From the NCBI GenBank assembly GCA_021737145.1, contig JAIPEN010000015.1:36043-100042 (forward strand): DNA of 64,000 nucleotides. The letters are read 5' to 3'. Made by a program: the position numbers and the translations under genes. Below are positions 35,610 to 44,292 of the stretch, piece after piece. The notes under the pieces were generated by a model. It was not told where the DNA came from. It saw nothing but the letters and a program-made list of their open reading frames with translations, and did not search any database. How positions within the stretch are numbered: the stretch's first letter is position 1; every line of letters begins with the position of its first letter. The DNA is from Desulfarculaceae bacterium. Lineage in GTDB: Bacteria; Desulfobacterota; Desulfarculia; Desulfarculales; Desulfarculaceae.

Positions 35610-36788
35610 GTGGATAAGCACTTTCGCGAACGCTACCGGCTCTATAGGCGGCTGGGCATGGTGCTGGCCGCCGACCTGGAGGTGAACCACATTCTGGAGG
35701 AGGTGCGCTCCGAGGCCAAGCGCATGGTGCCCGGAGCCATGGAGGCCTGCATCCTGCTGCTGGACCCCGAGGCCGGGGCCTACACCCGGCCTTTGCAGTG
35801 CGACCTTTACGACACTCCCCGCAACTGCCTGAGCTGCAAGCGCAACCGCCCGGCGGTGCAAAAGGCCCTGACCCGGCACAAGGCGGTGGTGCTCAACCAC
35901 TCCGGCTCGGTGACCCGGCCCGACGGCACGGTGGTGGGCACCGGGCCCGAGGCGGCCATGCCCATCCTGGTGCGCGGCGAGGCCCTGGCCGTGGGCACGG
36001 TGCTCATCGAGCCCGGGGCCCGCTTCACCCGGCGCGAGTTTTTTTTGATGCGCGATCTGGCCGACATCGCGGGCAACCACCTGTTGGCCGCCAAGCTGCA
36101 CTGGGAGATGACCCAGGAGAAGCTGCGCATCAACCAGACCCTGAATCAGCTCACCCCCTTTGTGCCCCACGCGGTGCGCCGCCTGGCCGAGCAGGAGCCC
36201 GGCAGCCTGACCGGAGGCAAGGAGCGCCGCCAGGTGTCGGTGCTGTTCGTGGACATCGAGGGCTACTCCAGCCTGTTCAGCCACATGCCCGAGGAAGAGG
36301 TCAGCAAGCTGGTGGAGAGGTACTTCTCCAGCTTCGTGGACCCCATTCACCGCTCGGGCGGGGACATCAACGAGACCGCCGGGGACGGGCTGATGATCAT
36401 CTTTCAGGACGACGACCCGGCTGCCGGGGCCAAAAAGGCGGTGGAGGCGGCCTTTGACATCCAGGCCACCGCCGCGGCCAACAACCGCATGCTGGGGCCC
36501 GAGGCCCAGCCGCTCAGGGTGAACATCGGCATCAACTCGGGCCAGGCCCTGGTGGGGCCATCCCGTTTCGCGGGACGCCAGGCGGCGCGCATGACCTACA
36601 CCGCCTCCGGGGCGGTGACCAACCTGGCCGCCCGCCTGGCCGACCTGGCCACCCACGGCGACATTCTTATCAGCGATCAGACCCGCGAGCTGACCAAGCA
36701 CCTGTGGCAGGCCCACCCCAAGGGAAGGCACCCGATCAAGGGCTTGGATCAGCCGGTGGAGGTGTGGTCCCTGCTCAAAGAGGACTGA
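35610..36788 (+). CDS. GAF-domain class III nucleotide cyclase
   Basis: 392 residues with a GTG start 13 nt after the aminotransferase stop. A GAF-like sensor domain (about 15-175) contains a Cys pair, NCLSCKRN (about 71-78). The cyclase domain (about 200-385) has metal-site Asp residues in VSVLFVDIEGYSSL and GGDINETAGDGLMIIF. The position normally occupied by the purine-selecting Lys (GGxxxKxxGD) is Glu, and the partner Asp position (YTASG) is Thr. Class III enzymes make cAMP or cGMP; these substitutions make ATP preference uncertain and would be compatible with GTP or with altered activity. Confidence 0.85.
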   Translation: MDKHFRERYRLYRRLGMVLAADLEVNHILEEVRSEAKRMVPGAMEACILLLDPEAGAYTRPLQCDLYDTPRNCLSCKRNRPAVQKALTRHKAVVLNHSGSVTRPDGTVVGTGPEAAMPILVRGEALAVGTVLIEPGARFTRREFFLMRDLADIAGNHLLAAKLHWEMTQEKLRINQTLNQLTPFVPHAVRRLAEQEPGSLTGGKERRQVSVLFVDIEGYSSLFSHMPEEEVSKLVERYFSSFVDPIHRSGGDINETAGDGLMIIFQDDDPAAGAKKAVEAAFDIQATAAANNRMLGPEAQPLRVNIGINSGQALVGPSRFAGRQAARMTYTASGAVTNLAARLADLATHGDILISDQTRELTKHLWQAHPKGRHPIKGLDQPVEVWSLLKED

Positions 36789-36794
36789 GCGTCC

Positions 36795-37205
36795 TCACCT
36801 ACCCGTGGTGAAAATCATCTGATACGAGGCGCAGGGCGTCTTTGGCGTGGCCGCGGCCCGGAAGTTGCCGTAGCCCTCGGTGTTGATGCCGATGGCGTAG
36901 GTGACTCCCGGCTCCAGGGCCACGGGCAGCAGGCAGGTGTTGGGGCTGGTGAACTTGGGCTGGCCCGCCAGCTTGGGGAAGCGGCCCAGCTTGGGGTTTT
37001 TGACGAAAGACCAGGAGCCGGGAACCATGGCCTGGTTGAAGGTCACCGACACGGCCTTGAGGCCGGGGCTTATTTTGGCCGCGCCCGCGGCGGGCACCGT
37101 GGCCACGACCAGGCAGGGCTTGGCCAGGGCCGAAGCCGGGGCCAGGCATAGGACGGCGACAAGCGACAAAAACAACGGGACGGCTAGGCGCGAGAGCCGG
37201 GGCAT
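36795..37205 (-). CDS. Small exported Ig-like (SbsA/Big_5-type) protein
   Basis: 136 residues with a signal peptide (about 1-28, ending ALA). The mature domain begins CLVVATVPAAGAAKISPGLKAVSVTFNQAM; the pattern P-x-x-G-x...V-x-V-x-F-x-x-x-M is that of bacterial Ig-like Big_5/SbsA domains. Two other cysteines (TCLLP and PCASY) may form a disulfide in the periplasm. It lies 15 bp upstream of and on the same strand as nothing closely related; the OYE-like gene precedes it. No function can be assigned. Confidence 0.6.
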   Translation of the reverse strand: MPRLSRLAVPLFLSLVAVLCLAPASALAKPCLVVATVPAAGAAKISPGLKAVSVTFNQAMVPGSWSFVKNPKLGRFPKLAGQPKFTSPNTCLLPVALEPGVTYAIGINTEGYGNFRAAATPKTPCASYQMIFTTGR

Positions 37206-37220
37206 GGGGGTCTCTCCGAA

Positions 37221-38339
37221 TCAGTCGCGGGTGGCGAAGTGCTCCCGCTTGTCCTTGGGCCATTGGGAACAGAAGATGGGCAGGCCCTTGCCCACCCGTT
37301 TGAAGCACAGGTTGCAGCTGGGCTCGCAGGGCACGATCTCGGCCTCGCGGCCCTCCCGGGCCTTGATGGGCCACTGGGGATCGGCCAGGAGCACCCGGGC
37401 CAGGCCGATTAGGTCGGTTTGGCCCTCGGCCAGGGCCTTTTCGGCCAGGGCCGGTTGTTGGATGCGGCCGGCCGCGATCACCGGGATGTCCACCGCCTTT
37501 TTGATTGCCTCGGCCAGGGAGAGCATGTAGCCGGGCTCTTTTTCCTGGGCCACGCGCTCAGGCAAAAAGAACGACTCGTAGGTGCCGCCCATGACCGACA
37601 GATAGCTCAGGCCGGCGGCGGCCAGGCGGGGCGCGGCGATAACCGCCTCTTCGAGCTGGAAGCCCTGGGGCAGCCACTCGTCGGCCAGGAAGCGGTAGCC
37701 GATGGGGTAGTCCGGACCCACCGCGTGGCGCACCGCGGCGATCACCTCCAGGGGGAAGCGCAAACGGTTTTCCAGGGACCCGCCGTATTGGTCTTCGCGC
37801 CGGTTGGTGTGGGGCGAGAGGAACTCGGAGAGCAGATAGCCGGTGCCGCCGTGCAGCTCCACCAGGTCGAAGCCGGCCTTTTGCACCCGCCAGGCGGCTT
37901 CTTGGAAAAACTCGGCCACCTCGTGGATCTGCCTCCGGCTCATGGGCATGGGGTCCAGGCCGCCGGCCGGCACCTCCGAGGGGGCCAGGGGCACCCCGCC
38001 GTGGTGGGCGAAGCGGCCCGCGTGGTTGATCTGCAAGCCCGCCTTGGCCCCGCCCGCCTGGATCAGCGAGGCCAGCTCGGCCAGGCCCTCGATGAACTCG
38101 TCGTGATCGGCCCTGAGGGTGTAGGGGGTGCCCGCGCCCCGGGGATGCACCGAGGCGCTCTCCACCATGATCATGCCCGCGCCCGAGGCGCCCGCCTCCT
38201 GGTAGTGCTCCTTGAGGCGGCGGTTGACCAGGCCGTTGGCCCGGGCATAGCCCAGGTACAGCGGGGCCATGGTGATGCGGTTGGCCAGGCTGAGGCCGGG
38301 CAGGTCCAGGGGCGCGAAGAGGTGGGGATAGTTGCTCAT
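37221..38339 (-). CDS. Old-Yellow-Enzyme-family NADH:flavin oxidoreductase (barrel only)
   Basis: 372 residues, a FMN-binding TIM barrel: MAPLYLGYARANG near the N-terminus, QINHAGRFAHHGG, VELHGGTGYLLSEFLSPHTNRR and DQYGGSLENRLRFPLEV are signature segments. At the C-terminus CEPSCNLCF plus a later Cys resembles the [4Fe-4S] site of 2,4-dienoyl-CoA reductase/TMADH-type enzymes. Those enzymes continue into FAD and NAD(P) domains, about 650 residues in total. This protein stops right after the cluster, so it needs a separate electron donor. The next gene downstream on this strand encodes the small Ig-like protein. Confidence 0.88.
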   Translation of the reverse strand: MSNYPHLFAPLDLPGLSLANRITMAPLYLGYARANGLVNRRLKEHYQEAGASGAGMIMVESASVHPRGAGTPYTLRADHDEFIEGLAELASLIQAGGAKAGLQINHAGRFAHHGGVPLAPSEVPAGGLDPMPMSRRQIHEVAEFFQEAAWRVQKAGFDLVELHGGTGYLLSEFLSPHTNRREDQYGGSLENRLRFPLEVIAAVRHAVGPDYPIGYRFLADEWLPQGFQLEEAVIAAPRLAAAGLSYLSVMGGTYESFFLPERVAQEKEPGYMLSLAEAIKKAVDIPVIAAGRIQQPALAEKALAEGQTDLIGLARVLLADPQWPIKAREGREAEIVPCEPSCNLCFKRVGKGLPIFCSQWPKDKREHFATRD

Positions 38340-38368
38340 GGGTTACTCCGCATCGAGGGTGGCGGGGC

Positions 38369-38623
38369 TCAGATTTTCTTGTAGACCTCGTCGCCGGGGC
38401 GGCAGCGCTCGGGCACCTGGATGCCCACCATCTGGCCGGGCCCGGCCTGTTCGATGCCGCCGTGCTCCTCCTGCATGGAGTCCACCGGCGCGTCGAAGTC
38501 GGTGGTGTGCCCCGCGAAGTGCAGGACATCGCCCACCGCAACCTCTCCGGCGGTGATCTTTATGGCCGCCACCATGGGCTTGGCGAAAAACTTGAAGACC
38601 TCGCCAACCTTTTGCTCGGACAT
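38369..38623 (-). CDS. Stand-alone EF-Tu domain-2-like beta-barrel protein
   Basis: 84 residues. The sequence KVGEVFKFFAKPMVAAIKI, then AGEVAVGDVLHFAGHTTDF and GQMVGIQVPERCRPGDEVYK, follows the translation-factor domain-2 barrel (as in EF-Tu and IF2). Free-standing versions are known in anaerobic bacteria and archaea, often near U32 peptidases. The ATG at 38623 has GGGGG 6-7 nt upstream; an upstream in-frame ATG lacks a site. It may be co-transcribed with the OYE-type gene 30 bp downstream. Function unknown. Confidence 0.75.
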   Translation of the reverse strand: MSEQKVGEVFKFFAKPMVAAIKITAGEVAVGDVLHFAGHTTDFDAPVDSMQEEHGGIEQAGPGQMVGIQVPERCRPGDEVYKKI

Positions 38624-38701
38624 GGCAATCCCCCTTGGTTCCAATGTCTATTCACCATAACCGAAGGGGCGCTTGCCCTGTCAAGCCCAAGCAGGGGCGG
38701 G

Positions 38702-40306
38702 TCAGATGATGATGGGGGGGTGCTCGTCCGGGGGCGGTGCGGGGGCCTGGGCCCGGCGGTCCAGGGCCTCGGCCACGTATTGCTGCACCTTGGGCAGGTT
38801 TTGCAGGGCCTTCAGGGGCAGCACCGCCTGGCACACCGCCTCGGTGAGCAGGTCCTCGGCGGTTTGGTGCTCCTGGGCGCAGACGTAGTTGGCCAGGTCG
38901 AAGATCTCGTCGATGGCCTGCTCCGCGTGGGCGCTGTGCTCCGGGCTCTGGGGGTCGAACTGCTCCCAGTCAAAGGGGGCCTCCACCGGGGCCTGGGCCG
39001 CGGGCTCCGGGCTGGCCAGGCTCCGGCGGTAATGCTCCACCGCCTCGGGGCTGCTCAGCTCCTCCAGGGGCAGCTCGCCCAGGGCCGAGCCCAGCACCCG
39101 CTGGTACTGGGCCGCGATCCAGGCGGCATAAGGCGCGCCCTCGTAGTCCGCCGCCCGGCGGGCCAGGTTTAGGGCTCCCCAGCGCTGGTCCACCCAGCGG
39201 GGGCAGAAGGAGGGGAAGGAGGGGCCCAGGATGCCCAGGCGAGCGCGGCGCAGGTTGTCCCACTCCACGGTGAAGTCGGTGGTCTTGTCCCACCAACTCA
39301 TGCCCCGGTACTGGTTATGGCAGCGGTTCATGAGCCGGTGTTCCAGCTTTTGCTCCTCCGGGCCGATCCGGGGCCGGGGCTGGGGATGGGCGCAGGCGTC
39401 CCAGGGGTTGTCCGGGGTGGGGAAGCGGTCATGGTGGCCGGGAACCGGCGAGGGCGGAAGGGGCTTTTCATCCGGGCTCACCCAGCCCTGGCCCGGAATG
39501 GAGACGATGCGCGGGGCCTGGTCCAACACCCGGCGCACCGTGTCCGGGCCGATGGACTCCAGGCGGTTGGCCCCGGCTTGCTCCAGGCACAGGCGGCACA
39601 GGCTGTTCAGGGACCGGGGCACCCCGTGGCCCGCCTGGTGGAGCAGGCCGATGGCCTCGGGCTGGAACAGGCTCGGGTCGCCCCCGGCAATCTCCAGGCG
39701 GTGGCCCACGTACTGGACGCTCTGCTCCCGGTCCAGGGGGGCGAGCTGGGGCTGGCGGTGCAAAAGCTGATGCAGCCCCCGCTCATGGGCCCGCTCCATC
39801 TGCACCTGGATCAGGGGACGGGCCGCCAGGAACAGGTTGAGCACCCGGGGATTTTGCATGTCCTCGTTGCCCAACAGGCGTATCTCGGTGAGTTGCTCCG
39901 GGGTGAGCAGTTGGGCGTCGTCTATCACCAGCAGCAGGATTTGCCCTTGCCTGCGGAGCCGCTCCAGAAGGGAGCGAAACTCCTCCAAAAAGCGGCCCTT
40001 GGAGCCATAGGGCCCCGCCAGGCCCAGGGACAGGGCCATCTGGTTGAACAAGGGCAGCAATTCCCGGTGGGGCCGCGATACCACCGCGCTGATCACGCTT
40101 GGTTCCAGTTGCAGCATCAGGGCCTGGAGCAGGGAGGTTTTGCCCAGGCCGGCCCCGCCCTGCAGCAGGGCCCAGCCCTCCCGCTGGTCCAGGGCATAGA
40201 CGAGGGTGGCCAGGGCCTCCCGGTGCGGCGGAGTAAGCACCAGGAAGCGGGGGTCTGGATCCGGGCCAAAGGGATCCAAGGTGAAACTGAATGTGTCTTG
40301 TTTCAT
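38702..40306 (-). CDS. GspA/ExeA-type AAA ATPase fused to an unfamiliar C-terminal domain
   Basis: 534 residues. The N-terminal part starts like ExeA (DPFGPDPDPRFLVLTPPHREAL), with Walker A GGAGLGKTS (50-58) and Walker B LLLVIDDAQLL (about 122-132), so residues 1-270 form an ATPase of the secretion/peptidoglycan-insertion type. Residues about 320-500 match the C-terminal region of the protein at 46298 (W-W, WD...RR..LG.L...F.SF.PRW, NLARR.AD..GA.Y..WI.AQ). The protein ends in a Pro-rich linker and PPIII. No peptidoglycan-binding domain or secretin partner is visible. The ATG at 40306 is chosen because the ExeA-like sequence begins there. Confidence 0.75.
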   Translation of the reverse strand: MKQDTFSFTLDPFGPDPDPRFLVLTPPHREALATLVYALDQREGWALLQGGAGLGKTSLLQALMLQLEPSVISAVVSRPHRELLPLFNQMALSLGLAGPYGSKGRFLEEFRSLLERLRRQGQILLLVIDDAQLLTPEQLTEIRLLGNEDMQNPRVLNLFLAARPLIQVQMERAHERGLHQLLHRQPQLAPLDREQSVQYVGHRLEIAGGDPSLFQPEAIGLLHQAGHGVPRSLNSLCRLCLEQAGANRLESIGPDTVRRVLDQAPRIVSIPGQGWVSPDEKPLPPSPVPGHHDRFPTPDNPWDACAHPQPRPRIGPEEQKLEHRLMNRCHNQYRGMSWWDKTTDFTVEWDNLRRARLGILGPSFPSFCPRWVDQRWGALNLARRAADYEGAPYAAWIAAQYQRVLGSALGELPLEELSSPEAVEHYRRSLASPEPAAQAPVEAPFDWEQFDPQSPEHSAHAEQAIDEIFDLANYVCAQEHQTAEDLLTEAVCQAVLPLKALQNLPKVQQYVAEALDRRAQAPAPPPDEHPPIII

Positions 40307-40468
40307 GGCTGACCGCGGACCTGAGGTGTGGGCCATGATCATGGGCAGCTATTGTTTTTCCGGGGCCGGTACTTATGAAAAATATTAAATTATCCCGTCA
40401 TTGTCAACGGTTCCCGGCCAAGGGCCATTTTATTTGTCCCCAGGATCCGGCCCGCCTATAATGCGCTT

Positions 40469-41089
40469 ATGCGGATATTGACGATACCATTGTTGATTTT
40501 GGCGCTTTGCGTGGCTCCGGCCCTGGCCGCCACGCCCCAGGGGCGGGTGATCGCCCGGCTCGAGGCGGACCTGGACGGCGACGGCGCGGCCGAGGTCCTG
40601 GAGCTGGTGATGCTCAGCGGCCAGCGGGTCAAGGACCGCGAACCCTGGTGCGGGGCGGGGGAAAAGTGGCGGGGGCGCTTTGAGCTGCGGGTGGGGCGAG
40701 GCGATATTGTCCTGGATCGCCGGGGGTTTGCCGCTTTGTTCTGGCCCCCGGAGGGGCAGGGGGAGGAGGCCTTTTTCTGGGCCCCGCTCAAGATAATCAC
40801 CGCCGACTACAACGGCGACGGCCGCCTGGATTTCAACCTGGGGCAGTACGGCTCTTGCAACGGCAATTTGTACCGTATCTTCGGCCTGGGGCCGGACGGC
40901 CGTTTGCGCGAGCTGCCCCTGGCCACGGGCGGGGCCCTGTTCGTCAGCGGCGCGGGGCGGGCCAACTCCACCGGGGCCATCCGGGCCCGGGGCGGGGTGA
41001 TCAGCGCGCCGGCCTATGACAACACCCAGGGCAAGGAAATCACGCGGCGCTGGCGCTGGGACGGGGCCGTGTTTCAGCCGCTGCCCTGA
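40469..41089 (+). CDS. Secreted protein with EF-hand/FG-GAP-like calcium loops
   Basis: 206 residues: signal peptide (about 1-20, ALA), then two D-x-D/N-x-D-G loops, DLDGDGAAEVLEL (about 34-46) and DYNGDGRLDFNLGQ (about 112-125). These have the form of dockerin/FG-GAP calcium-binding loops. Cys residues near 61 and 128 may form a disulfide. Likely a periplasmic or surface beta-propeller fragment or a calcium-dependent adhesin-like protein. It lies alone between two convergent minus-strand genes. Function unknown. Confidence 0.65.
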   Translation: MRILTIPLLILALCVAPALAATPQGRVIARLEADLDGDGAAEVLELVMLSGQRVKDREPWCGAGEKWRGRFELRVGRGDIVLDRRGFAALFWPPEGQGEEAFFWAPLKIITADYNGDGRLDFNLGQYGSCNGNLYRIFGLGPDGRLRELPLATGGALFVSGAGRANSTGAIRARGGVISAPAYDNTQGKEITRRWRWDGAVFQPLP

Positions 41090-41114
41090 ATAAATTCCTA
41101 ATAAAATTCGCGGG

Positions 41115-42719
41115 CTAGTTGCCGTGGTTGCGCCAGCGCTCCACGGTGCGGCTCACCAGGTCGCCCGCTTGCTCGCGGTGCCAGCCTTCGGAGACGCGCA
41201 AGAGCTCGCTCTTGGGCCGGATGCTGGGGTCCAGGTCCGCGAAGCGGATGATCACCGGGAAGTTGACCCCCTCGCCGGTGACGATGGCCTCCTGGGTGCG
41301 CAGGGCGGGCAGGGCCTTGATGAGCCCCAGGGCGCTCTCGGGCAGGGCGGCCATGACGAAATCCTGGTCCTTGTCGTTGCTCAGGCGCATGGCGAACAGG
41401 GTGTTGCACTGGCTCAGGATGGCCTCGGATATCTCCGAGGGGCGCTGGGTGATGAGCCCCATGCCCACCCCGTACTTGCGCCCTTCCTTGGCGATGCGGC
41501 TGATGGCCCGGCGGGTGGGGGCGAAGCCCAGGGCCGGGTCGCGGGGGGCGTAGCGGTGGGCCTCCTCGCAGACCAGCAAGATGGGCACCGCCTCGGAGCG
41601 CTGGGACCACAGGGCGAAATCGAAGATAAGCCGGCAGACCAAGGACACCACCACGTCCACGATCTCCGAGGGGATGCCCGACAGGGGGATGATGGCCACG
41701 GGCTTGTTGTGCACCGGGATGCGCAAAATGCGCCCCAGGATTTGCTCCATGTAGTCCTGGCCCATGACGCTAGAGAACATGAAGGCAAAGCGCCGGTCGC
41801 GCTGCAGGCTCTCCACCCGGGAGATGATGCGCATGTAGGGCTGGGCCCCCTCGGGCCGGTTGAGCCGGCCCATGGCCGCCTTTACCTTGCCCAGCATGGC
41901 CGCCAGGGAGTAGGGCACCGGGGTGTCCACCGTGATCTTGGCGTAGAGATCCTTGTTGTCCGGGTGGTCGTTTTTGGCCGCCACGATGGCTTCCTTGAGA
42001 ATGGGGGCCTCCACCTCCCGGAGGGCCTGCTCCTGGCTGCACAGGGCCTGCACGATCTCCTCGGAGTTGAGCAGCCAATAGGGCAGCTTGAGCTTGTCCG
42101 GGCTGATGACCTCCGCTGCCTGGCCAAAGGCCTTGGCGTACTCGTCGTGGGGGTCCAGGATGACCACGTGGCCCTCGGGGTGGCGGCCCAGGGCGGCGCG
42201 CAAGATGGCGGTGATGGCGCAGGACTTGCCGGTGCCGCTGTTGCCCAGCAGTGCGAAATGCTTGCCGAATATCTCGTCCGCCCCGATGTAGGCGGGCAGG
42301 GAGGCCTCTTGGCGGATGGCGCCGATCCGCACGTTGGAGGGGCCGCCCTTGGTGTAGAGCTCGGCCAGGTCCTCGGGCCCGGCGGTGAGGATGGGCGAGC
42401 CCAGGCTGGGGTAGAGCGACACCCCCCGCTGGAAGCGCACCGTGCCGCCCGGGGCGCTCATGGCCTCGCCCAACAGCTCGATCTCCACCATCTTCAGGTC
42501 GCTGGTGGACAGGGGATAGACCGGGCGGGGGATGGACAGCCCACTGATGAGCCCGAAGGCCACCGACCCGGAGGTGGCCAGCTTGACCAGGGAGCCTATC
42601 TGCACCGAGGCGGCCAGGGCCCGGGCGTCGGCCGCGTCCTGGGACTGCAACAATACGCCCATGACCTTGGAGCCGCTGATGGAGGTGACGTGTCCGATTT
42701 CCAGAGAAGACGCAACCAT
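41115..42719 (-). CDS. HerA-like (DUF87) ATPase
   Basis: 534 residues. An N-terminal HAS-barrel-like beta region (about 1-110) precedes a FtsK/HerA-type motor with Walker A GNSGTGKS (about 167), Walker B VPILLVCEEAHRYAP (about 398), and arginine-rich SRIAKEGRKYGVGMGLITQRP. HerA works with NurA nuclease in DNA end resection, and HerA-like ATPases also partner SIR2 or nuclease subunits in phage defence. No NurA or nuclease gene is adjacent: the neighbours are a GNAT acetyltransferase and a secreted protein. Role is therefore unsettled. Confidence 0.85.
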   Translation of the reverse strand: MVASSLEIGHVTSISGSKVMGVLLQSQDAADARALAASVQIGSLVKLATSGSVAFGLISGLSIPRPVYPLSTSDLKMVEIELLGEAMSAPGGTVRFQRGVSLYPSLGSPILTAGPEDLAELYTKGGPSNVRIGAIRQEASLPAYIGADEIFGKHFALLGNSGTGKSCAITAILRAALGRHPEGHVVILDPHDEYAKAFGQAAEVISPDKLKLPYWLLNSEEIVQALCSQEQALREVEAPILKEAIVAAKNDHPDNKDLYAKITVDTPVPYSLAAMLGKVKAAMGRLNRPEGAQPYMRIISRVESLQRDRRFAFMFSSVMGQDYMEQILGRILRIPVHNKPVAIIPLSGIPSEIVDVVVSLVCRLIFDFALWSQRSEAVPILLVCEEAHRYAPRDPALGFAPTRRAISRIAKEGRKYGVGMGLITQRPSEISEAILSQCNTLFAMRLSNDKDQDFVMAALPESALGLIKALPALRTQEAIVTGEGVNFPVIIRFADLDPSIRPKSELLRVSEGWHREQAGDLVSRTVERWRNHGN

Positions 42720-42879
42720 GGACCTGCCCTTTCCCGGCGAGAGGGGTGGCGCTTAGTTTAAGGCGGACCAGATTGTAGGGGCCGGCGGGGGGCCTCGTTG
42801 AACAACCCGCCGATGCCCAAGGTTAGCCTTCCCCGGGGGGATTAGTCCAGCCAAAACCCGAGAGGGCCTGGGGATGGGC

Positions 42880-43332
42880 CTAGAGGTCCAGCTCCAGGTT
42901 GACCATGTCGCCCTCTTTGAGGCCCATGTTGTGGAAAAACTTGAGCAGGCGCCAGTCGCGGCGCTTGACAAAGGTGTGCAGCGACTCCACCCCCATCCCC
43001 TTGAGCTCGGCGGTCATGTGCTCGAAAAGCTGGCGGGCCACGCCCTTGCGTTGGAAGTCCGGGTCCACCCCGATGGTGTCGATCCAGCCGATGTTCTCGG
43101 GCATGCCGTATTCCCAGCGGCTGGCCCCGCCGATGATAAAGCCCTTCACCTGGCCCTCCAGCTCGGCCACCAGGGCGGCCATCTGGGAGCGTTTGGCCAC
43201 CAGCTCCAGCTTCATCTCCCAGTATTCGGGCCGGGGCTGGCCCAGAACCTTGATGTCGATGGCCACGATCTGGTCCAGGTCCGTGGGTTGCATGGGGCGG
43301 ATGGCAAGGGATTGGGACGCGGGAAGCTTCAT
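42880..43332 (-). CDS. GNAT-family N-acetyltransferase
   Basis: 150 residues. The GNAT fold is indicated by LAIRPMQPTDLDQIVAID at the start, the beta4 segment IGWIDTIGVDPDFQRKG and the acetyl-CoA pyrophosphate loop Q-R-K-G-V-A (Q/RxxGxA type), followed by HTFVKRRDWRLLKFFHNMGL. Substrate cannot be predicted. The ATG at 43332 is the first that starts the domain; the longer frame upstream is Arg/Pro-rich noise. Confidence 0.85.
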   Translation of the reverse strand: MKLPASQSLAIRPMQPTDLDQIVAIDIKVLGQPRPEYWEMKLELVAKRSQMAALVAELEGQVKGFIIGGASRWEYGMPENIGWIDTIGVDPDFQRKGVARQLFEHMTAELKGMGVESLHTFVKRRDWRLLKFFHNMGLKEGDMVNLELDL

Positions 43333-43415
43333 TGACGCCCTCCTGGCAGGAGTGGGCCGGGGCCTGCCGCGCCCGCGCGGGGCGCGCATAGCCGGGGAAA
43401 CCTATATTTAAAATG

Positions 43416-44292
43416 CTAAGGCACCGCGCGCGGCGGGGTCAACGGGGAGGCGGTATGAATTATACGAGCTTCAGTCTGGCTCAATTTGTCCATGATATCC
43501 TGGACGCTGGATTCTTCCTCGTCTATCCAGCCGGAAACCCGGTCCCGGAAATCATCAGACCAAGCGTCATCGAGCTTCCGGTGCAGCTCCCGGAGGTGAG
43601 ACTTTTTATGCTCCAGCACCCCCTCCAACCGGCTGCGCCGCTCCTCAAGCTTGTCGATATTCTTGCGCACCCTTTCTTCCCAGGCACGGTGCTTGTTTTC
43701 CCATTCTCGCTGGTGTTGTTCAAAAGCCTTTTTCCTGGCCCGCTTATAATCGTCCCATTTACTGTTTAGGTTGTCTTGGGCATTCAAAAGGGCTTGATAG
43801 GCTTGTTGTTTGTCCTGGCCGAACATTTTGTTTTTATATTCACTGAGCATTCCCCAGCCTTTTTTCATCTGATCGCTAGCGGCCTGCAAATCTCGTTTGC
43901 GTTCGTCAAAAGGCCCCATGATGGCGCTCAACATGGTGCTGATGCCGCCCGTTGCGATGGCCAATATCGCGTCCGCCCCCCCGCCCGCAGGCTTGGCCAA
44001 CCGGGCCTGAGCAATAATTTTTTCTTTTAACCTGCCTGATTCTCTTTTCTTCCCAATTCGCCTGTTGCTTGGATTGAATGTCTTTGACTTCCTCAACCAG
44101 GCCTTGGAATTCGTCCCAGGCCTTTTGGTGCTCCTCATGGGTGGGGAACCTGACTCCCTTGAAAAGAGACCCAACGAGCTTTATTTGGGTCCATACAGAT
44201 TTAATATCTGAATTGTCGTTGTAAAGTATTCCCCCGGTCAGCATGCTTTTTAGCTTTTTTATGGCTTGTTTTACTTCCTTATAGTCTCCCAT
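43416..44292 (-). pseudogene. Low-GC coiled-coil protein gene, broken by a +1 frameshift
   Basis: Two overlapping minus-strand frames join into one gene of about 292 codons. Frame A runs from ATG 44292 (MGDYKEVKQAIKKLKSM...) to about 44050. Frame B then runs to the stop at 43416 and carries a long, charged coiled coil (AFEQHQREWENKHRAWEE, RRSRLEGVLEHKKSHL). The crossover is at GAAGAAAAGAGAATC near 44050; one extra base in the A-run would explain it. After the crossover frame A turns into low-complexity GC-shifted sequence, while frame B makes sense. GC content is far below that of neighbours, suggesting transfer. A sequencing error or programmed slip remains possible. Confidence 0.65.

Noticed and set aside
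43906..44292. Two separate small genes in place of one frameshifted gene
   Set aside because: The first frame becomes low-complexity Gly/His/Arg sequence exactly where the second becomes protein-like, and the second has no good start of its own.
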